A DNA stretch of 64,000 bases from Pantoea sp. RIT-PI-b (GCF_001187905.1 NZ_LGIS01000007.1:62001-126000); one strand, 5' to 3'; numbered from the stretch's first letter, positions 24,092-33,084 are shown. The notes: a model not told the origin generated them from the letters alone. Program-made: numbers and translations.

Positions 24092-24576
24092 TGATGATGA
24101 CGCTGGGCCTGTTTGTTTTCATGCTCAAGACGGTGCCGTATCAGGAGCTGCAGCTCCAGCGCAGCTGGCGCTTCCCGTCGAACAGCCGCGTGGGCGTGCG
24201 CCCGGCGCTGCAGTTCCTCGGTCCGGATAACGACACCATCACGCTGTCAGGCGTGCTGCTGCCGGAAATCACCGGCGGCAGGCTGTCGCTGTTTGCGCTC
24301 GAGCAGATTGCCGAGCTGGGGCGCGCGTGGCCGCTGATTGAGGGCAGCGGCACGATTTACGGCATGTTCGTGATCGAGAGCCTGAGCCAGACCAAAGCGG
24401 AGTTCTTCAGCAACGGCGTGTGCCGCCGCATTGAGTTCACGCTGACGCTGAAGCGCACCGACGAATCGCTGGGTGAGATGTTCGGCAGCCTCAGCGATCA
24501 GCTGTCGGCCATGCAGGGCGCGGCCACCGACGCCGCCGGAAAAGTCGGTGCAGCAGTGGGCGGGCTGTTCTCATGA
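24091..24576 (+). CDS. U: Tail terminator/completion protein U (P2 gpU)
   Basis: 161 aa starting MMMTLGLFVFMLKTVPYQ; P2 gpU also starts MMMALGMFVFM, so the first of the three ATGs is used. Marks: WRFPSNSRVGVRPALQFLG, LSGVLLPEITGG, GRAWPLIEGSGTIYGMFVI. Required for tail assembly. GAGGAG is 10 nt upstream; start and stop overlap T and D. Confidence 0.93.
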   Translation: MMMTLGLFVFMLKTVPYQELQLQRSWRFPSNSRVGVRPALQFLGPDNDTITLSGVLLPEITGGRLSLFALEQIAELGRAWPLIEGSGTIYGMFVIESLSQTKAEFFSNGVCRRIEFTLTLKRTDESLGEMFGSLSDQLSAMQGAATDAAGKVGAAVGGLFS

Positions 24577-25673
24577 TGGCGGGCAGCTGGATTAACGGGC
24601 AGGCAAACGCGCCCGCCTTCAGGCTGACGCTTGCCGGGGCGGACATCACGCAGAAGATAGAGCAGCGGCTCATCAGCCTGACGCTGACCGACAACCGGGG
24701 CTTTGAGGCGGACCAGCTGGACATCGAGCTGGACGACGCGGACGGCCAGCTGCTGATGCCGCGCCGGGGCGTTGAGCTGTCGCTGGCGCTGGGCTGGAAA
24801 GGGGAGGTGCTTTTCCCGAAAGGCACCTACACCGTGGACGAAATCGAACACAGCGGCACACCGGACCGGCTGACCCTGCGCGCGCGCAGCGCGGACTTCC
24901 GCCAGACGCTGAACACCAAGCGCGAGAAGTCGTGGCACCAGACCAGCGTCGGCGAGGTGGTTAAAGAGATTGCCGGGCGCCACAAGCTCAAAACGGCGAT
25001 GGGCGACGACGTGGCGAAAATGGGGCTCGATCACATCGACCAGACCAACGAGTCAGACGCCAGCTTTTTGATGCGCCTGGCGAAACAGTGCGGCGCGGTG
25101 GCGTGCATCAAGGACGGCAACCTGCTGTTTATCCGTCAGGGGCAGGGCAAAACGGCCAGCGGCAAAGTGCTGCCCGCCATCACCCTCGTGCGCAAAGACG
25201 GCGACGGCCATCGCTTTACCCTGGCTGACCGGGACGCCTACACCGGCGTGATCGCAAGCTGGCTGCACACCCGCGAGCCGGACAAAAAGCCGGAAGCCAC
25301 GGTGAAGCGTAAGCGGCGAAAGCCCGCCGCGCAGAAGAAGGAGCCGGAGGCGAAGCAGGGCGACTATCTGATTGGCACGGATGAAAACGTCCTGGTGCTG
25401 AGCCGCACCTATGCGAACCGGGCCAACGCCGAGCGCGCCGCAAAAATGCAGTGGGAACGGCTGCAGCGCGGTGTGGCAACGTTCTCTATTCAGCTGGCAC
25501 GTGGCCGGGCCGATCTCTACACGGAAATGCCGGTGAAGGTCAGCGGGTTTAAACAGCAGATTGATAAAGCGGAATGGATTATCACGACGCTGACGCACGG
25601 ACTGAGCGCGGAGAACGGCTACACGACCAGCATTGAACTTGAAGTGAAAATAGATTCACTTGAAATGGAATAG
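24573..25673 (+). CDS. D: Tail hub protein D (P2 gpD, late control protein)
   Basis: 366 aa. A baseplate hub protein of the gp27-like fold at the tube end; it was named a late-control protein in P2. Marks: ISLTLTDNRGFEADQLDIELDD, LTLRARSADFRQTLNTKREKSWH, LDHIDQTNESDASFLMRLAKQCGAV and VLVLSRTYANRANAERAAKMQWERL. A lysine-rich insert (KPEATVKRKRRKPAAQKKEPEAK) is at ~245-267. It closes the F operon. Confidence 0.94.
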   Translation: MMAGSWINGQANAPAFRLTLAGADITQKIEQRLISLTLTDNRGFEADQLDIELDDADGQLLMPRRGVELSLALGWKGEVLFPKGTYTVDEIEHSGTPDRLTLRARSADFRQTLNTKREKSWHQTSVGEVVKEIAGRHKLKTAMGDDVAKMGLDHIDQTNESDASFLMRLAKQCGAVACIKDGNLLFIRQGQGKTASGKVLPAITLVRKDGDGHRFTLADRDAYTGVIASWLHTREPDKKPEATVKRKRRKPAAQKKEPEAKQGDYLIGTDENVLVLSRTYANRANAERAAKMQWERLQRGVATFSIQLARGRADLYTEMPVKVSGFKQQIDKAEWIITTLTHGLSAENGYTTSIELEVKIDSLEME

Positions 25674-25735
25674 TGCTATCTCAAAAGGGTTAAATTGAGT
25701 AGTATTTATCTCAATTGGGGTTTGGAGACGACATT

Positions 25736-25954
25736 ATGATGAATTGCCCTTTGTGCGGGAATGCCGCACATACACGCAGCAGCTTTCAGGTTTCAGCGAC
25801 AACCAAAGAACGTTATAACCAGTGCCAGAACATTAATTGCAGTTGTACTTTTAAATCTCATGAAACGGTCTCTGAGATCATTATGAAGCCGGGTAGCGTT
25901 AAACCTGTGCCGCCGCATCCGGGAAGAAATCAGCAGCAACCATTGTGGTTATGA
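25736..25954 (+). CDS. ogr: Late transcription activator Ogr/Delta (zinc finger)
   Basis: 72 aa from the ATG at 25736, the length of P2 Ogr; GGAG is 9 nt upstream. A small zinc-binding activator: C-P-L-C-G near the N-terminus and C-Q-N-I-N-C (C-x4-C) about 25 residues on give the Cys4 finger (C-x2-C...C-x4-C). It switches on the P, O, V and F late promoters by touching RNA polymerase alpha and binding TTGT-N12-ACAA dyads, three of which are in this window. Position at the end of the D operon, next to the attachment site, as in P2. Confidence 0.93.
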   Translation: MMNCPLCGNAAHTRSSFQVSATTKERYNQCQNINCSCTFKSHETVSEIIMKPGSVKPVPPHPGRNQQQPLWL

Positions 25955-25969
25955 TCGCTGCAAATATTA

Positions 25970-25993
25970 AATAGCCTGCTAATGTGGGCTATT
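25970..25993. terminator. Hairpin between ogr and BRCT-like gene
   Basis: AATAGCC...GGCTATT with a 10-nt loop between two convergent genes; the leftward stop codon is inside the repeat. No T-run, modest support. Confidence 0.4.
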
Positions 25994-26477
25994 ATGCTTC
26001 AGGAATTTCACCCGTTTTCAAAAAATCTCCGAATTGATTTTCATCAAGTATTACAACACCTTTCATACGGGCAGCCGTTACTTTTGTTGGCCCAGCATTA
26101 TATCCACAGCAAAGTAATTGAAGATTCTGTGTAACAGAGCTTCTTACTGTCATGCCATTGGCAATAGCGCATTCTATTAATCGATCTTTATCTGCTTTTT
26201 TAAAGCCAGTGAAGCAAACGTCAAAAGTTACTTTTTGAACTTTAGGCCTGCTCAATTGAATGTGAGAGTAATCACTTTCTTTCACCGTTATGAGAAATGC
26301 AGAAGCTGCGTCCGCTGTTTCAACAAGTTTAATTACTCTGTCTTTGCGAAAGGTTCTTAATTGTTTGATGACGTTGCAGACGCCTTGCACATGCTCGGCA
26401 CTGTGGCTGACATTAAAAATCGATTGGGCGCTAACTTGCCCTTTTGCATTGATATAGACGAAGTGCATTTCTTCCAT
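25992..26477 (-). CDS. BRCT-like domain protein, prophage edge cargo
   Basis: 161 aa from the ATG at 26477, chosen because GAAGGTG stands 7 nt upstream; the open frame extends 36 codons further. N-terminal part (EEMHFVYINAKGQVSAQSI, VCNVIKQLRTFRKDRVIKLVETADAASAF) is unrecognised. The C-terminal ~80 residues look like a BRCT fold: VTFDVCFTGFKKADKDRLIECAIANGM, then LLCCGYNAGPTKVTAARMKGVVILDENQF. Such domains in bacteria occur in ligase and in some exonuclease/defence proteins. It lies between ogr and the tRNA, a usual place for cargo. Role unknown. Confidence 0.65.
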   Translation of the reverse strand: MEEMHFVYINAKGQVSAQSIFNVSHSAEHVQGVCNVIKQLRTFRKDRVIKLVETADAASAFLITVKESDYSHIQLSRPKVQKVTFDVCFTGFKKADKDRLIECAIANGMTVRSSVTQNLQLLCCGYNAGPTKVTAARMKGVVILDENQFGDFLKTGEIPEA

Positions 26478-26601
26478 GTGATCACCTTCAGAGGCTGTGG
26501 GGACGAACGAAAAAATAGCCGTCAAACATGAAGGGCAGGGCAACAGAAGAAAACGGGAAAAAATCTGCTGCCATTTTGCTGCCAATCAGATTTTTGGCTA
26601 C

Positions 26602-26627
26602 AAAAAAAGCCGCTGAAAAAGCGGCTT
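26602..26627 (-). terminator. Rho-independent terminator of tRNA-Ile
   Basis: On the minus strand: AAGCCGC-TTTTTCA-GCGGCTT followed by a run of T (seven A on the plus strand at 26602-26608). It lies 27 bp after the tRNA 3' end, on the prophage side of the likely attachment core, so it may be supplied by the prophage. Confidence 0.85.
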
Positions 26628-26653
26628 AAGTGCATGATTTTAATCACTAAATT

Positions 26654-26729
26654 TGGTGGCCCCTGCTGGGTTTGAACCAGCGACCAAGCGATTATGAGTC
26701 GCCTGCTCTAACCACTGAGCTAAGGGGCC
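26654..26729 (-). tRNA. ileX: tRNA-Ile (anticodon CAU, lysidine type)
   Basis: 76 nt including encoded CCA. The sequence GGCCCCTTAGCTCAGTGG...GGTTCAAACCC...CCACCA folds as a cloverleaf; anticodon CAT is at 26694-26696 (tRNA position 34). It is very close to the E. coli ileX/ileY tRNA-Ile2, whose C34 is changed to lysidine by TilS and which reads AUA. E. coli ileX is near mug and rpoD, as here. The 3' end faces the prophage, so the 3' part is the likely attachment core kept intact by integration. Confidence 0.95.
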
Positions 26730-26918
26730 AGCGGAGCGGGGATTATAGAGTATCTTGTTGGGGTGATCCAGAGTTCGCCATTTGGATGGCGAAAATTACA
26801 GCAATGGCTGAGCCCTTGATCTCAAAAAGAAAAATGCATTATCACCCGCTTTATCGCGCATATAGCGCTCAATCATCATCGCTTTTTGAGACCAGGCTGA
26901 CTAAAAAGGTCATCATTG

Positions 26919-27701
26919 CTACAAATAACGCGATGCTGGCTTGTTTAATGAAATAAAAGGCAATATTGCGCGGCGTGCGTCATCGTAAGTCTGCCAAAGG
27001 TCCATGTCTTCCACTGATGGGATGGTCACTAGCTCGCCGGCATCAAGTCCATGCAGGGCCGCTGAGACTAAATCATCTACCTCCATCAGCATTTCTGCGG
27101 GAAGGTCATTGATAGATTTACCCGCGCGTTCGAAGATCTCGGTACGCGTCAGACCAGGCAACATAGCCTGCATACGCACGCCACTTTCGGCTAATTCACG
27201 ATGCATATTGCGCGTTAGGGAAAGGACATAAGCTTTGCTGGCGTTATACGCGCCATTCGCAGACTCATTTACCAATGCTAATACCGATGCAATATTCACG
27301 ATTGTGCCGTTGCGGCGTGCTCGAAAGGCCTGCGCGGCACTGTGAGCCAGCTGTGTTAGTGCAACGATGTTTAGGGTCAGCATGGTTTGTATTTTTACGA
27401 TATCACCATCAACAAATTCGCCTTCTACCGTCATGCCAGCGTTGTTAACCAGCAGCGTGATCAGCTTATTTTCCTGAATTTCCCGAACGACTTTTTGCAC
27501 ATCATCCTGATGCGTTAGGTCTGCAGTCAATACGCTGACCTCCACGCCGTGCGCCTCGCGCAGAGATCGTGCCAATTGATTAAGTCTGGCTTCATCGCGT
27601 GCCACCAGAATCAGGTTGCTTCCGCGTGCTGCTAGCTGTTTGGCATAGGTGGCGCCAATACCACTTGATGCGCCGGTAATCAAAGCCAGTTGTTGTGACA
27701 T
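26919..27701 (-). CDS. Short-chain dehydrogenase/reductase
   Basis: 260 aa from the ATG at 27701 with RBS GAGGAA 8-9 nt upstream. Classical SDR: T-G-A-S-S-G-I-G (cofactor glycine motif, ~9-16), D-L-T (~60), N-N-A-G (~88), the catalytic Ser in NIASVLA, and Y-N-A-S-K (Y-x-x-x-K, ~153). An Arg at the end of beta-2 (VARDEARL) suggests NADP. Substrate unknown. Divergent from a TetR regulator with paired operator-like dyads between, so the regulator probably controls both. Confidence 0.9.
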   Translation of the reverse strand: MSQQLALITGASSGIGATYAKQLAARGSNLILVARDEARLNQLARSLREAHGVEVSVLTADLTHQDDVQKVVREIQENKLITLLVNNAGMTVEGEFVDGDIVKIQTMLTLNIVALTQLAHSAAQAFRARRNGTIVNIASVLALVNESANGAYNASKAYVLSLTRNMHRELAESGVRMQAMLPGLTRTEIFERAGKSINDLPAEMLMEVDDLVSAALHGLDAGELVTIPSVEDMDLWQTYDDARRAILPFISLNKPASRYL

Positions 27702-27745
27702 GTTAGGTTCCTCGAGATGATGGTTATCATATTTGCGTAGTTTAA

Positions 27746-27792
27746 TATGACGATCATAATATTTACCGTCAAGCTGGAATATGATGATCGTA
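27746..27792. promoter_or_regulatory. Two TetR-type operator-like dyads
   Basis: TATGA-CGA-TCATA at 27746-27758 is a perfect dyad and TATGA-TGA-TCGTA at 27780-27792 is a near-copy 34 bp further on. Both are in the AT-rich space between the divergent SDR and TetR genes. Autorepression and repression of the SDR are inferred. Confidence 0.5.
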
Positions 27793-27836
27793 ATAATTAC
27801 ACTGATTGCCATAAGCGATGAGTGAGGGAAGTGGAG

Positions 27837-28424
27837 ATGGAAAAGCTGAGCCACAAAGCACGTACGCGGCAGCGCATCTTGAATGAGGCAGCGGTGGTGA
27901 TGCGCGAGAGCGGTACTGAAAGCATTGGCGTAGCCGCGCTGATGAAGCGCGTAGGCTTAACGCACGGTGGTTTTTACGCGCATTTCACTTCACGTGAGGA
28001 TTTGGTACAAGCCGTGATTGCAGAGATGTTTGCCGATTCAGCCCGCCGCTTCGCTGCTATTACTGCCCTAAAAGATCCACTGGAACGATTTAATCAGCTG
28101 ATTGATAGCTACCTGTCAGAGCAGCATTGTGACTCGCCGGGTGAAGGCTGCCCGCTACCTGCGCTGGTGAGTGAAATGGCGCATCTGCCATTGGATGCGC
28201 GCACGCTGTTTTCTCAGCAGCGTGCAGAGATGCGACAGCGTTTAGCGCAGACGCTACGTGAGCTTAACCACCCGCAAGCAGATGACGCCGCAACGACGAT
28301 TCTGACTGAGATGGTCGGGGCAGTGGCGCTGGCTCGTTCTTGTGCTGATAAAAAGGAAGCAGGAAATTTGCTGGCGCTCAGCCGTCGTTCCGTGAAACAA
28401 CGTGCCGGAGTGGAGACACCATGA
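27837..28424 (+). CDS. TetR/AcrR-family transcriptional regulator
   Basis: 195 aa from the ATG at 27837 (GAGGG 8 nt upstream; a GTG at 27822 would add five residues). N-terminal TetR helix-turn-helix: TRQRILNEAAVVMRESG, then IGVAALMKRVGLTHGGFYAHFTSREDLV. The C-terminal ligand-binding part has a CDSPGEGCPLPALVSEMA segment with two Cys, like the NemR/Rut-type sensors of electrophiles. The stop overlaps the mug start codon (ATGA), tying mug to this transcript. Confidence 0.9.
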   Translation: MEKLSHKARTRQRILNEAAVVMRESGTESIGVAALMKRVGLTHGGFYAHFTSREDLVQAVIAEMFADSARRFAAITALKDPLERFNQLIDSYLSEQHCDSPGEGCPLPALVSEMAHLPLDARTLFSQQRAEMRQRLAQTLRELNHPQADDAATTILTEMVGAVALARSCADKKEAGNLLALSRRSVKQRAGVETP

Positions 28425-28936
28425 GTGAGCACGATATCCGCGATATCATCGCGCCCGATTTGCAGGTGCTGTTTTGTGGTATCAATCCGGGAAAATCATC
28501 AGCACATACCGGTTATCACTTCGCGCATCCTGGCAATCGCTTCTGGAAAGTAATCTATCAGGCGGGATTCACCCGGGAGTTACTTAAGCCCGATCAGGAG
28601 CAGCGACTAATGGAAACCGGCTGTGGTATCACCATGCTGGTGGAGCGTCCGACGGTGCAGGCCAACGAACTGGATGGTGATGAGTTACGTGACGGTGGTT
28701 CACGTTTGCAGCACAAGATTTTGCATTATCAACCGCGCGCGTTGGCGGTATTGGGCAAGGACGCCTTTCAGAAAGCGTTTCGTCAGCGCAAAGTGGAGTG
28801 GGGCGAGCAGCCGCAAATGTTGGGTAAGACGCGATTATGGGTGTTGCCCAATCCCAGCGGTCTAAATCGTGCGACGCTGGAAGAGATGGCGGCATCCTAT
28901 CGTCAGCTGCATGATTGGCTACAGGGCAATAGGTAA
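28421..28936 (+). CDS. mug: G/U mismatch-specific DNA glycosylase
   Basis: 171 aa (E. coli Mug 168). Removes uracil, ethenocytosine and related bases opposite guanine. The catalytic loop G-I-N-P-G-K-S-S-A-H-T-G with Asn (N in GINPG) is followed by FAHPGNRFWKVIYQAG; the late LPNPSGLNR loop inserts into the helix. Its ATG overlaps the TetR stop. In E. coli mug also sits next to rpoD, convergent with it. Confidence 0.96.
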   Translation: MSEHDIRDIIAPDLQVLFCGINPGKSSAHTGYHFAHPGNRFWKVIYQAGFTRELLKPDQEQRLMETGCGITMLVERPTVQANELDGDELRDGGSRLQHKILHYQPRALAVLGKDAFQKAFRQRKVEWGEQPQMLGKTRLWVLPNPSGLNRATLEEMAASYRQLHDWLQGNR

Positions 28937-28956
28937 AAATGCGGTTCTGCAGATAA

Positions 28957-28985
28957 TAAAAAACCCCGGCAAGCCGGGGTTTTTC
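28957..28985. terminator. Bidirectional terminator between mug and rpoD
   Basis: AAACCCCGGC-AA-GCCGGGGTTTTT with A-run before and T-run after, so it works for both convergent genes. Confidence 0.93.
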
Positions 28986-28998
28986 GTCTCGACGCTGA

Positions 28999-30840
28999 TT
29001 AATCGTCGAGGAAGCTACGCAGCACTTCAGAGCGGCTTGGATGACGCAGTTTACGCAGCGCCTTCGCTTCAATCTGACGAATACGCTCACGCGTTACATC
29101 AAACTGTTTGCCTACCTCTTCCAGCGTGTGGTCGGTGTTCATATCGATACCGAAACGCATACGCAGAACTTTCGCTTCACGCGCGGTCAGGCCAGCCAGC
29201 ACATCGTGGGTGGCTGAGCGCAGGCTTTCCGAGGTAGCGGAATCCAGCGGCAGCTCCAGCGTGGTGTCTTCGATAAAATCGCCCAGATGCGAATCTTCAT
29301 CATCACCAATCGGCGTCTCCATCGAGATAGGCTCTTTAGCGATTTTCAGCACTTTGCGGATCTTATCTTCTGGCATCAGCATGCGTTCGGCCAGCTCTTC
29401 CGGTGTCGGCTCACGACCCATCTCTTGCAGCATCTGACGCGAGATACGATTGAGTTTGTTGATGGTCTCAATCATATGCACCGGAATACGGATGGTACGT
29501 GCCTGGTCAGCGATGGAACGGGTGATAGCCTGACGAATCCACCAGGTGGCGTAAGTTGAGAACTTATAACCACGACGGTATTCAAACTTATCAACCGCTT
29601 TCATCAAGCCAATGTTGCCTTCCTGAATCAGATCGAGGAACTGCAGACCACGGTTGGTATATTTCTTAGCGATAGAAATAACCAGACGCAAGTTTGCTTC
29701 AACCATCTCTTTCTTCGCACGACGCGCTTTGGCCTCGCCGATAGACATGCGACGGTTAATGTCTTTGACCTGCTCGATGGTCAAGCCGGTTTCTTCTTCA
29801 ATCTGCTGCAGTTTGTACAGCGAACGATTCACATCATCTTCAACTTCGAGCAGTTTTTCCGACCAAGGCTTGTTCATGGCCAGCGCGGCTTTGAACCAAC
29901 TTGGATTGGTTTCATTGCCGGTAAACAGCGTGATGAAGTTCTTCTTCGGCATTTTGCACAGTTCAATACACAGCTTCATGATCAGGCGCTCTTGCGTACG
30001 CACGCGCTCCATCATTTCACGCATATTGTTCACCAGGTAATCGAATTGCTTCGGTACCAGGCGGAACTGTTTAAATACTTCAGACAGATTTTGGATTTCA
30101 GCGACGGCGTCTGCGTGGCTGCGACCTTTAGCTTTAATTACAGTACGCGTTGTTTCGTACTGTGTACGCAGGTCACCAAACTTCTCGCGAGCCAGTTCTG
30201 GGTCGATGGAGTTGTCATCATCAGAACTGTCGTCATCCTCTTCGTCTTCTTCTTCATCATCATCGCGATCTTCCTGCGATAACTCAGAACCAACGTGAGT
30301 CGCGGTCGGCGCAATATCTTCTTCGGCGTTAGGATCGATAAAGCCGATGATTAAATCAGACAGGCGAGAGTCGCCCGCTTCTACGCGATCGTACTGATCG
30401 AGCAAATAGGTGATCGCTTCCGGATATTCGGCAACAGAGCATTGAACCTGGTTGATACCGTCTTCGATGCGCTTAGCGATGTCTATTTCGCCTTCACGCG
30501 TCAGCAGTTCAACGGTACCCATTTCACGCATATACATGCGCACCGGGTCGGTGGTACGGCCAATTTCAGATTCAACACTGGATAAAACCTGAGCGGCGGC
30601 TTCTGCAGCATCTTCGTCAGTATCGGAGCTGTTTTCATTCAGGATCAGGTCATCAGCATCAGGCGCTTCTTCAACGACCTGAATACCCATGTCATTAATC
30701 ATCTGAATGATGTCTTCGATCTGATCGGAGTCGACGATATCTTCCGGCAGATGGTCATTGACCTCAGCATAGGTCAGATAGCCTTGCTCCTTACCACGGG
30801 TGACAAGTAGCTTAAGCTGTGACTGCGGGTTTTGCTCCAT
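28999..30840 (-). CDS. rpoD: RNA polymerase sigma factor RpoD (sigma 70)
   Basis: 613 aa, same as E. coli. Primary sigma factor for promoter recognition. Region 1.1 at the N-terminus ([24 protein letters not shown]), a long acidic insert (residues ~190-215, [15 protein letters not shown]), region 2 ([37 protein letters not shown]), region 3 and the region 4.2 helix-turn-helix ([30 protein letters not shown]). Last gene of the rpsU-dnaG-rpoD macromolecular synthesis cluster, 380 bp from dnaG. Confidence 0.99.
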   Translation of the reverse strand: MEQNPQSQLKLLVTRGKEQGYLTYAEVNDHLPEDIVDSDQIEDIIQMINDMGIQVVEEAPDADDLILNENSSDTDEDAAEAAAQVLSSVESEIGRTTDPVRMYMREMGTVELLTREGEIDIAKRIEDGINQVQCSVAEYPEAITYLLDQYDRVEAGDSRLSDLIIGFIDPNAEEDIAPTATHVGSELSQEDRDDDEEEDEEDDDSSDDDNSIDPELAREKFGDLRTQYETTRTVIKAKGRSHADAVAEIQNLSEVFKQFRLVPKQFDYLVNNMREMMERVRTQERLIMKLCIELCKMPKKNFITLFTGNETNPSWFKAALAMNKPWSEKLLEVEDDVNRSLYKLQQIEEETGLTIEQVKDINRRMSIGEAKARRAKKEMVEANLRLVISIAKKYTNRGLQFLDLIQEGNIGLMKAVDKFEYRRGYKFSTYATWWIRQAITRSIADQARTIRIPVHMIETINKLNRISRQMLQEMGREPTPEELAERMLMPEDKIRKVLKIAKEPISMETPIGDDEDSHLGDFIEDTTLELPLDSATSESLRSATHDVLAGLTAREAKVLRMRFGIDMNTDHTLEEVGKQFDVTRERIRQIEAKALRKLRHPSRSEVLRSFLDD

Positions 30841-31007
30841 AAGACGGTATCCACACTTCTGTTAATTAGATTGGTGTCGGTCGGCGCGAGCCAACTATAA
30901 CAGTGAAGGCGTTGTGTTTTTGCCGCTGCCTACATCGCGGCCAGGGCCTTTGCCCTCATATAATCGGCACTTAAGCCGCTTGTGTTCGTTCCGAGGCTAA
31001 CTTACTT

Positions 31008-31091
31008 GCCATTTTCAGCGCTGGCAGTGCTCGCAATCCTCACGTACTTAAGTACGCTCCGGGTGCTGCGCGCTGGCAGCACTGAAACTGG
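31008..31091. repeat. 84-bp imperfect palindrome between dnaG and rpoD
   Basis: In the 380-bp space 30841-31220 without genes. The centre is the perfect dyad CGTACTTAAGTACG (31043-31056). Outer arms GCCATTTTCAGCGCT (31008-31022) and AGCACTGAAACTGGC (31078-31092) pair with few mismatches. It resembles intergenic palindromic repeats of enteric genomes. It would form a long hairpin in the dnaG-rpoD transcript. The remainder of the gap should hold rpoD promoters, which I cannot assign firmly. Confidence 0.7.
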
Positions 31092-31220
31092 CTGCGACGT
31101 TAACGCCTCTAAATCTTGAGCTGTTTGTTTTCCGGTTCGCTTATGGCGTCTAAAAATCCGGAAATGACTGAGCCAGAATGCGGTTTTTAATGTGCTTGCA
31201 GTTCTGACCGAGTTAAAATC

Positions 31221-32966
31221 TTATTTTTTTGCTAATGCCTGGCTTAAAGCCCAGAACTCGCGGCGTTCGATGGCGCTTAAGCCTTCTGTTCGCTCGCGGG
31301 CGATCAGCGCTTCAAGACGCTGTTCAAGCGCGGAATCATAAATGCTGGCCAGTGAATCCTGGAACACTTCTTCCGCCTCTTCATCCACTATCATGTGGTT
31401 CCAGGTGGCCAGTGTTTCAAGGGGCTGGCTAAAATTTGTCCCGCGATATAACTCTAGTAGCTGTCCGGTAGTCAGGCCAGGATTCTCTGTACAACGGCTG
31501 ACTAACTCCACAAATAGCGGTAAACCTGCCATTTTCGACTGCTCCAGTCCATCCAGCGTCGGTACGATGGAGGCGAACTGTGGATTCTGCACTAATAACG
31601 CAATCAGCACGCGCATGGTGGTACGCTTCAGCGGTGGTGCAGTGGGCAGCGCGCCACTTTCGGCCAGCTTCGGCATCAGCTTGTCTAACTGGTTATCGTC
31701 AAGAATACCGAGTTTATTACCCAGAGTTTGGCGCATATAAATACGCAGCGTTTCACCGGGAATCTGACTAATCAGTGGTAACGCAAGTGTCGCCAGCTTG
31801 GTCTTACCATCGCGGGTACTCAAATCTACCTGCGGCATCAGGCTGTCGAACAAAAACGTGGAGAGCGGTGTAGCCTGCTCCATCCGCGCTTCAAAGGCTT
31901 CTTTGCCCTCTTTGCGTACCAGCGTGTCCGGATCTTCGCCATCGGGCAAAAACATAAAGCGTAGCTGACGACCATCATTCATGTAAGGCAATGCGGTTTC
32001 GAGCGTACGCCATGCTGCTTCACGTCCGGCGCGGTCGCCGTCATAACAGCAAATCACGGTATCCGTTGAGCGGTACAGCAGCTGAACGTGCTCAGCGGTA
32101 GTCGAAGTGCCCAGCGATGCTACGGCATAATCGATGCCAAATTGCGCGAGCGCCACCACGTCCATATAACCTTCAACAACCAGCAAACGCGCAGGCTGCG
32201 GATGATTTTTTTGCGCTTCATAAAGTCCGTATAACTGGCGGCCTTTATGGAAAATCGGTGTTTCAGGTGAGTTCAGATACTTCGGCGTATCGTTGCCCAG
32301 CACGCGACCACCAAAACCGATGACGCGGCCGCGCTTATCGCGGATAGGGAACATCACGCGATCGCGGAAACGATCATAGGTGCGGCCTGAGTCATTGCTG
32401 ACCAGCATGCCGGCTTCCATCAGTGATTCGCGATCGTCTTTTTGCTGACCAAAACGCTTCAGTGCATTATCCCAGCCGGCGGGCGCATAGCCGATAGCAA
32501 AGTGATCGATCACTTCCTGGCTGAGTCCGCGCGTGGCGAGATATTTCTGGGCAGATTGCGCTTGCGGATTACGCAGGCTCTGTTGATAAAAGCCGTTCAG
32601 GCCTTCCAGCAACTGATAAAGACTTTGACGCTGATGGCGCTCCATCGGGCTAGGACCGTTGCCCGCTTCATACGGCACTTCTAAGCCGTGAAGCGTGGCC
32701 AGCTCCTCAACGCTCTCAACAAATTCCAGACGATCGTGATTCATCAGGAAATCGATGGCGTTGCCCTTGGCACCACAGCCAAAGCAGTAATAAAACTGCT
32801 TCTCACCGCTTACGGTGAAAGAGGGCGTTTTTTCGTTATGAAAAGGACAGCACGCGTGATAATTCTTACCCTGCTTTTTCAGCTTAACGCGGGCATCGAT
32901 AATATCCACGATGTCCGTGCGGGCAAGTAAGTCGTTGATAAATATGCGTGGAATTCGTCCAGCCAT
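31221..32966 (-). CDS. dnaG: DNA primase
   Basis: 581 aa (E. coli 581). Makes RNA primers at the fork. N-terminal CHC2 zinc ribbon (C-P-F-H...C-F-G-C-G-A-K-G, about residues 40-65), Toprim domain with V-V-E-G-Y-M-D-V and the C-C-Y-D-G-D-R-A-G-R acidic motif (about 260-315), and a C-terminal DnaB-binding helical region (residues 440-581). Middle gene of the cluster; translation start ATG at 32966. Confidence 0.99.
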   Translation of the reverse strand: MAGRIPRIFINDLLARTDIVDIIDARVKLKKQGKNYHACCPFHNEKTPSFTVSGEKQFYYCFGCGAKGNAIDFLMNHDRLEFVESVEELATLHGLEVPYEAGNGPSPMERHQRQSLYQLLEGLNGFYQQSLRNPQAQSAQKYLATRGLSQEVIDHFAIGYAPAGWDNALKRFGQQKDDRESLMEAGMLVSNDSGRTYDRFRDRVMFPIRDKRGRVIGFGGRVLGNDTPKYLNSPETPIFHKGRQLYGLYEAQKNHPQPARLLVVEGYMDVVALAQFGIDYAVASLGTSTTAEHVQLLYRSTDTVICCYDGDRAGREAAWRTLETALPYMNDGRQLRFMFLPDGEDPDTLVRKEGKEAFEARMEQATPLSTFLFDSLMPQVDLSTRDGKTKLATLALPLISQIPGETLRIYMRQTLGNKLGILDDNQLDKLMPKLAESGALPTAPPLKRTTMRVLIALLVQNPQFASIVPTLDGLEQSKMAGLPLFVELVSRCTENPGLTTGQLLELYRGTNFSQPLETLATWNHMIVDEEAEEVFQDSLASIYDSALEQRLEALIARERTEGLSAIERREFWALSQALAKK

Positions 32967-32997
32967 AAGCCCCGATTTTTCAGCTCATAAACGACAA

Positions 32998-33030
32998 CAA
33001 GCCGCGCTTCCTTTCGGAAAGCACGGCCTT
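32998..33030 (-). terminator. Hairpin between rpsU and dnaG
   Basis: Minus strand GCCGTGCTTTCC-GAAA-GGAAGCGCGGC, followed by TTGTTGTCG. E. coli has a terminator-attenuator at this place that reduces dnaG expression relative to rpsU; by position this is the same element. The T-run is imperfect, in keeping with partial readthrough. Confidence 0.7.
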
Positions 33031-33084
33031 TTACTTGACTCTGTCTGCGTTTATCACGCGGCGGAAGCGAACTTCCGCAAGAAA

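Larger units (their letters stand above)
1..26653 (+). mobile_element. P2-like prophage (left end outside window)
   Basis: A nearly complete set of P2-type late genes is present in P2 order, from portal (Q) to the late activator ogr. Lysis genes, tail-fibre genes and the E/E' frameshift are at their P2 positions. No integrase, repressor, Cox or replication gene is in the window; in P2 these lie on the far side of cos, so they should be upstream of position 1. The right boundary is inferred from the tRNA-Ile(CAU) gene, whose 3' end faces the prophage; the exact core cannot be fixed without the left junction. All structural genes read as intact, so the element may be inducible. AT-rich cargo interrupts the GC-rich phage genes at four places. 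Confidence 0.93.

Noticed and set aside
26672..26956. 94-aa ORF on the plus strand across tRNA-Ile
   Set aside because: It runs through the antisense of a clear tRNA gene and has no RBS or family-like sequence.
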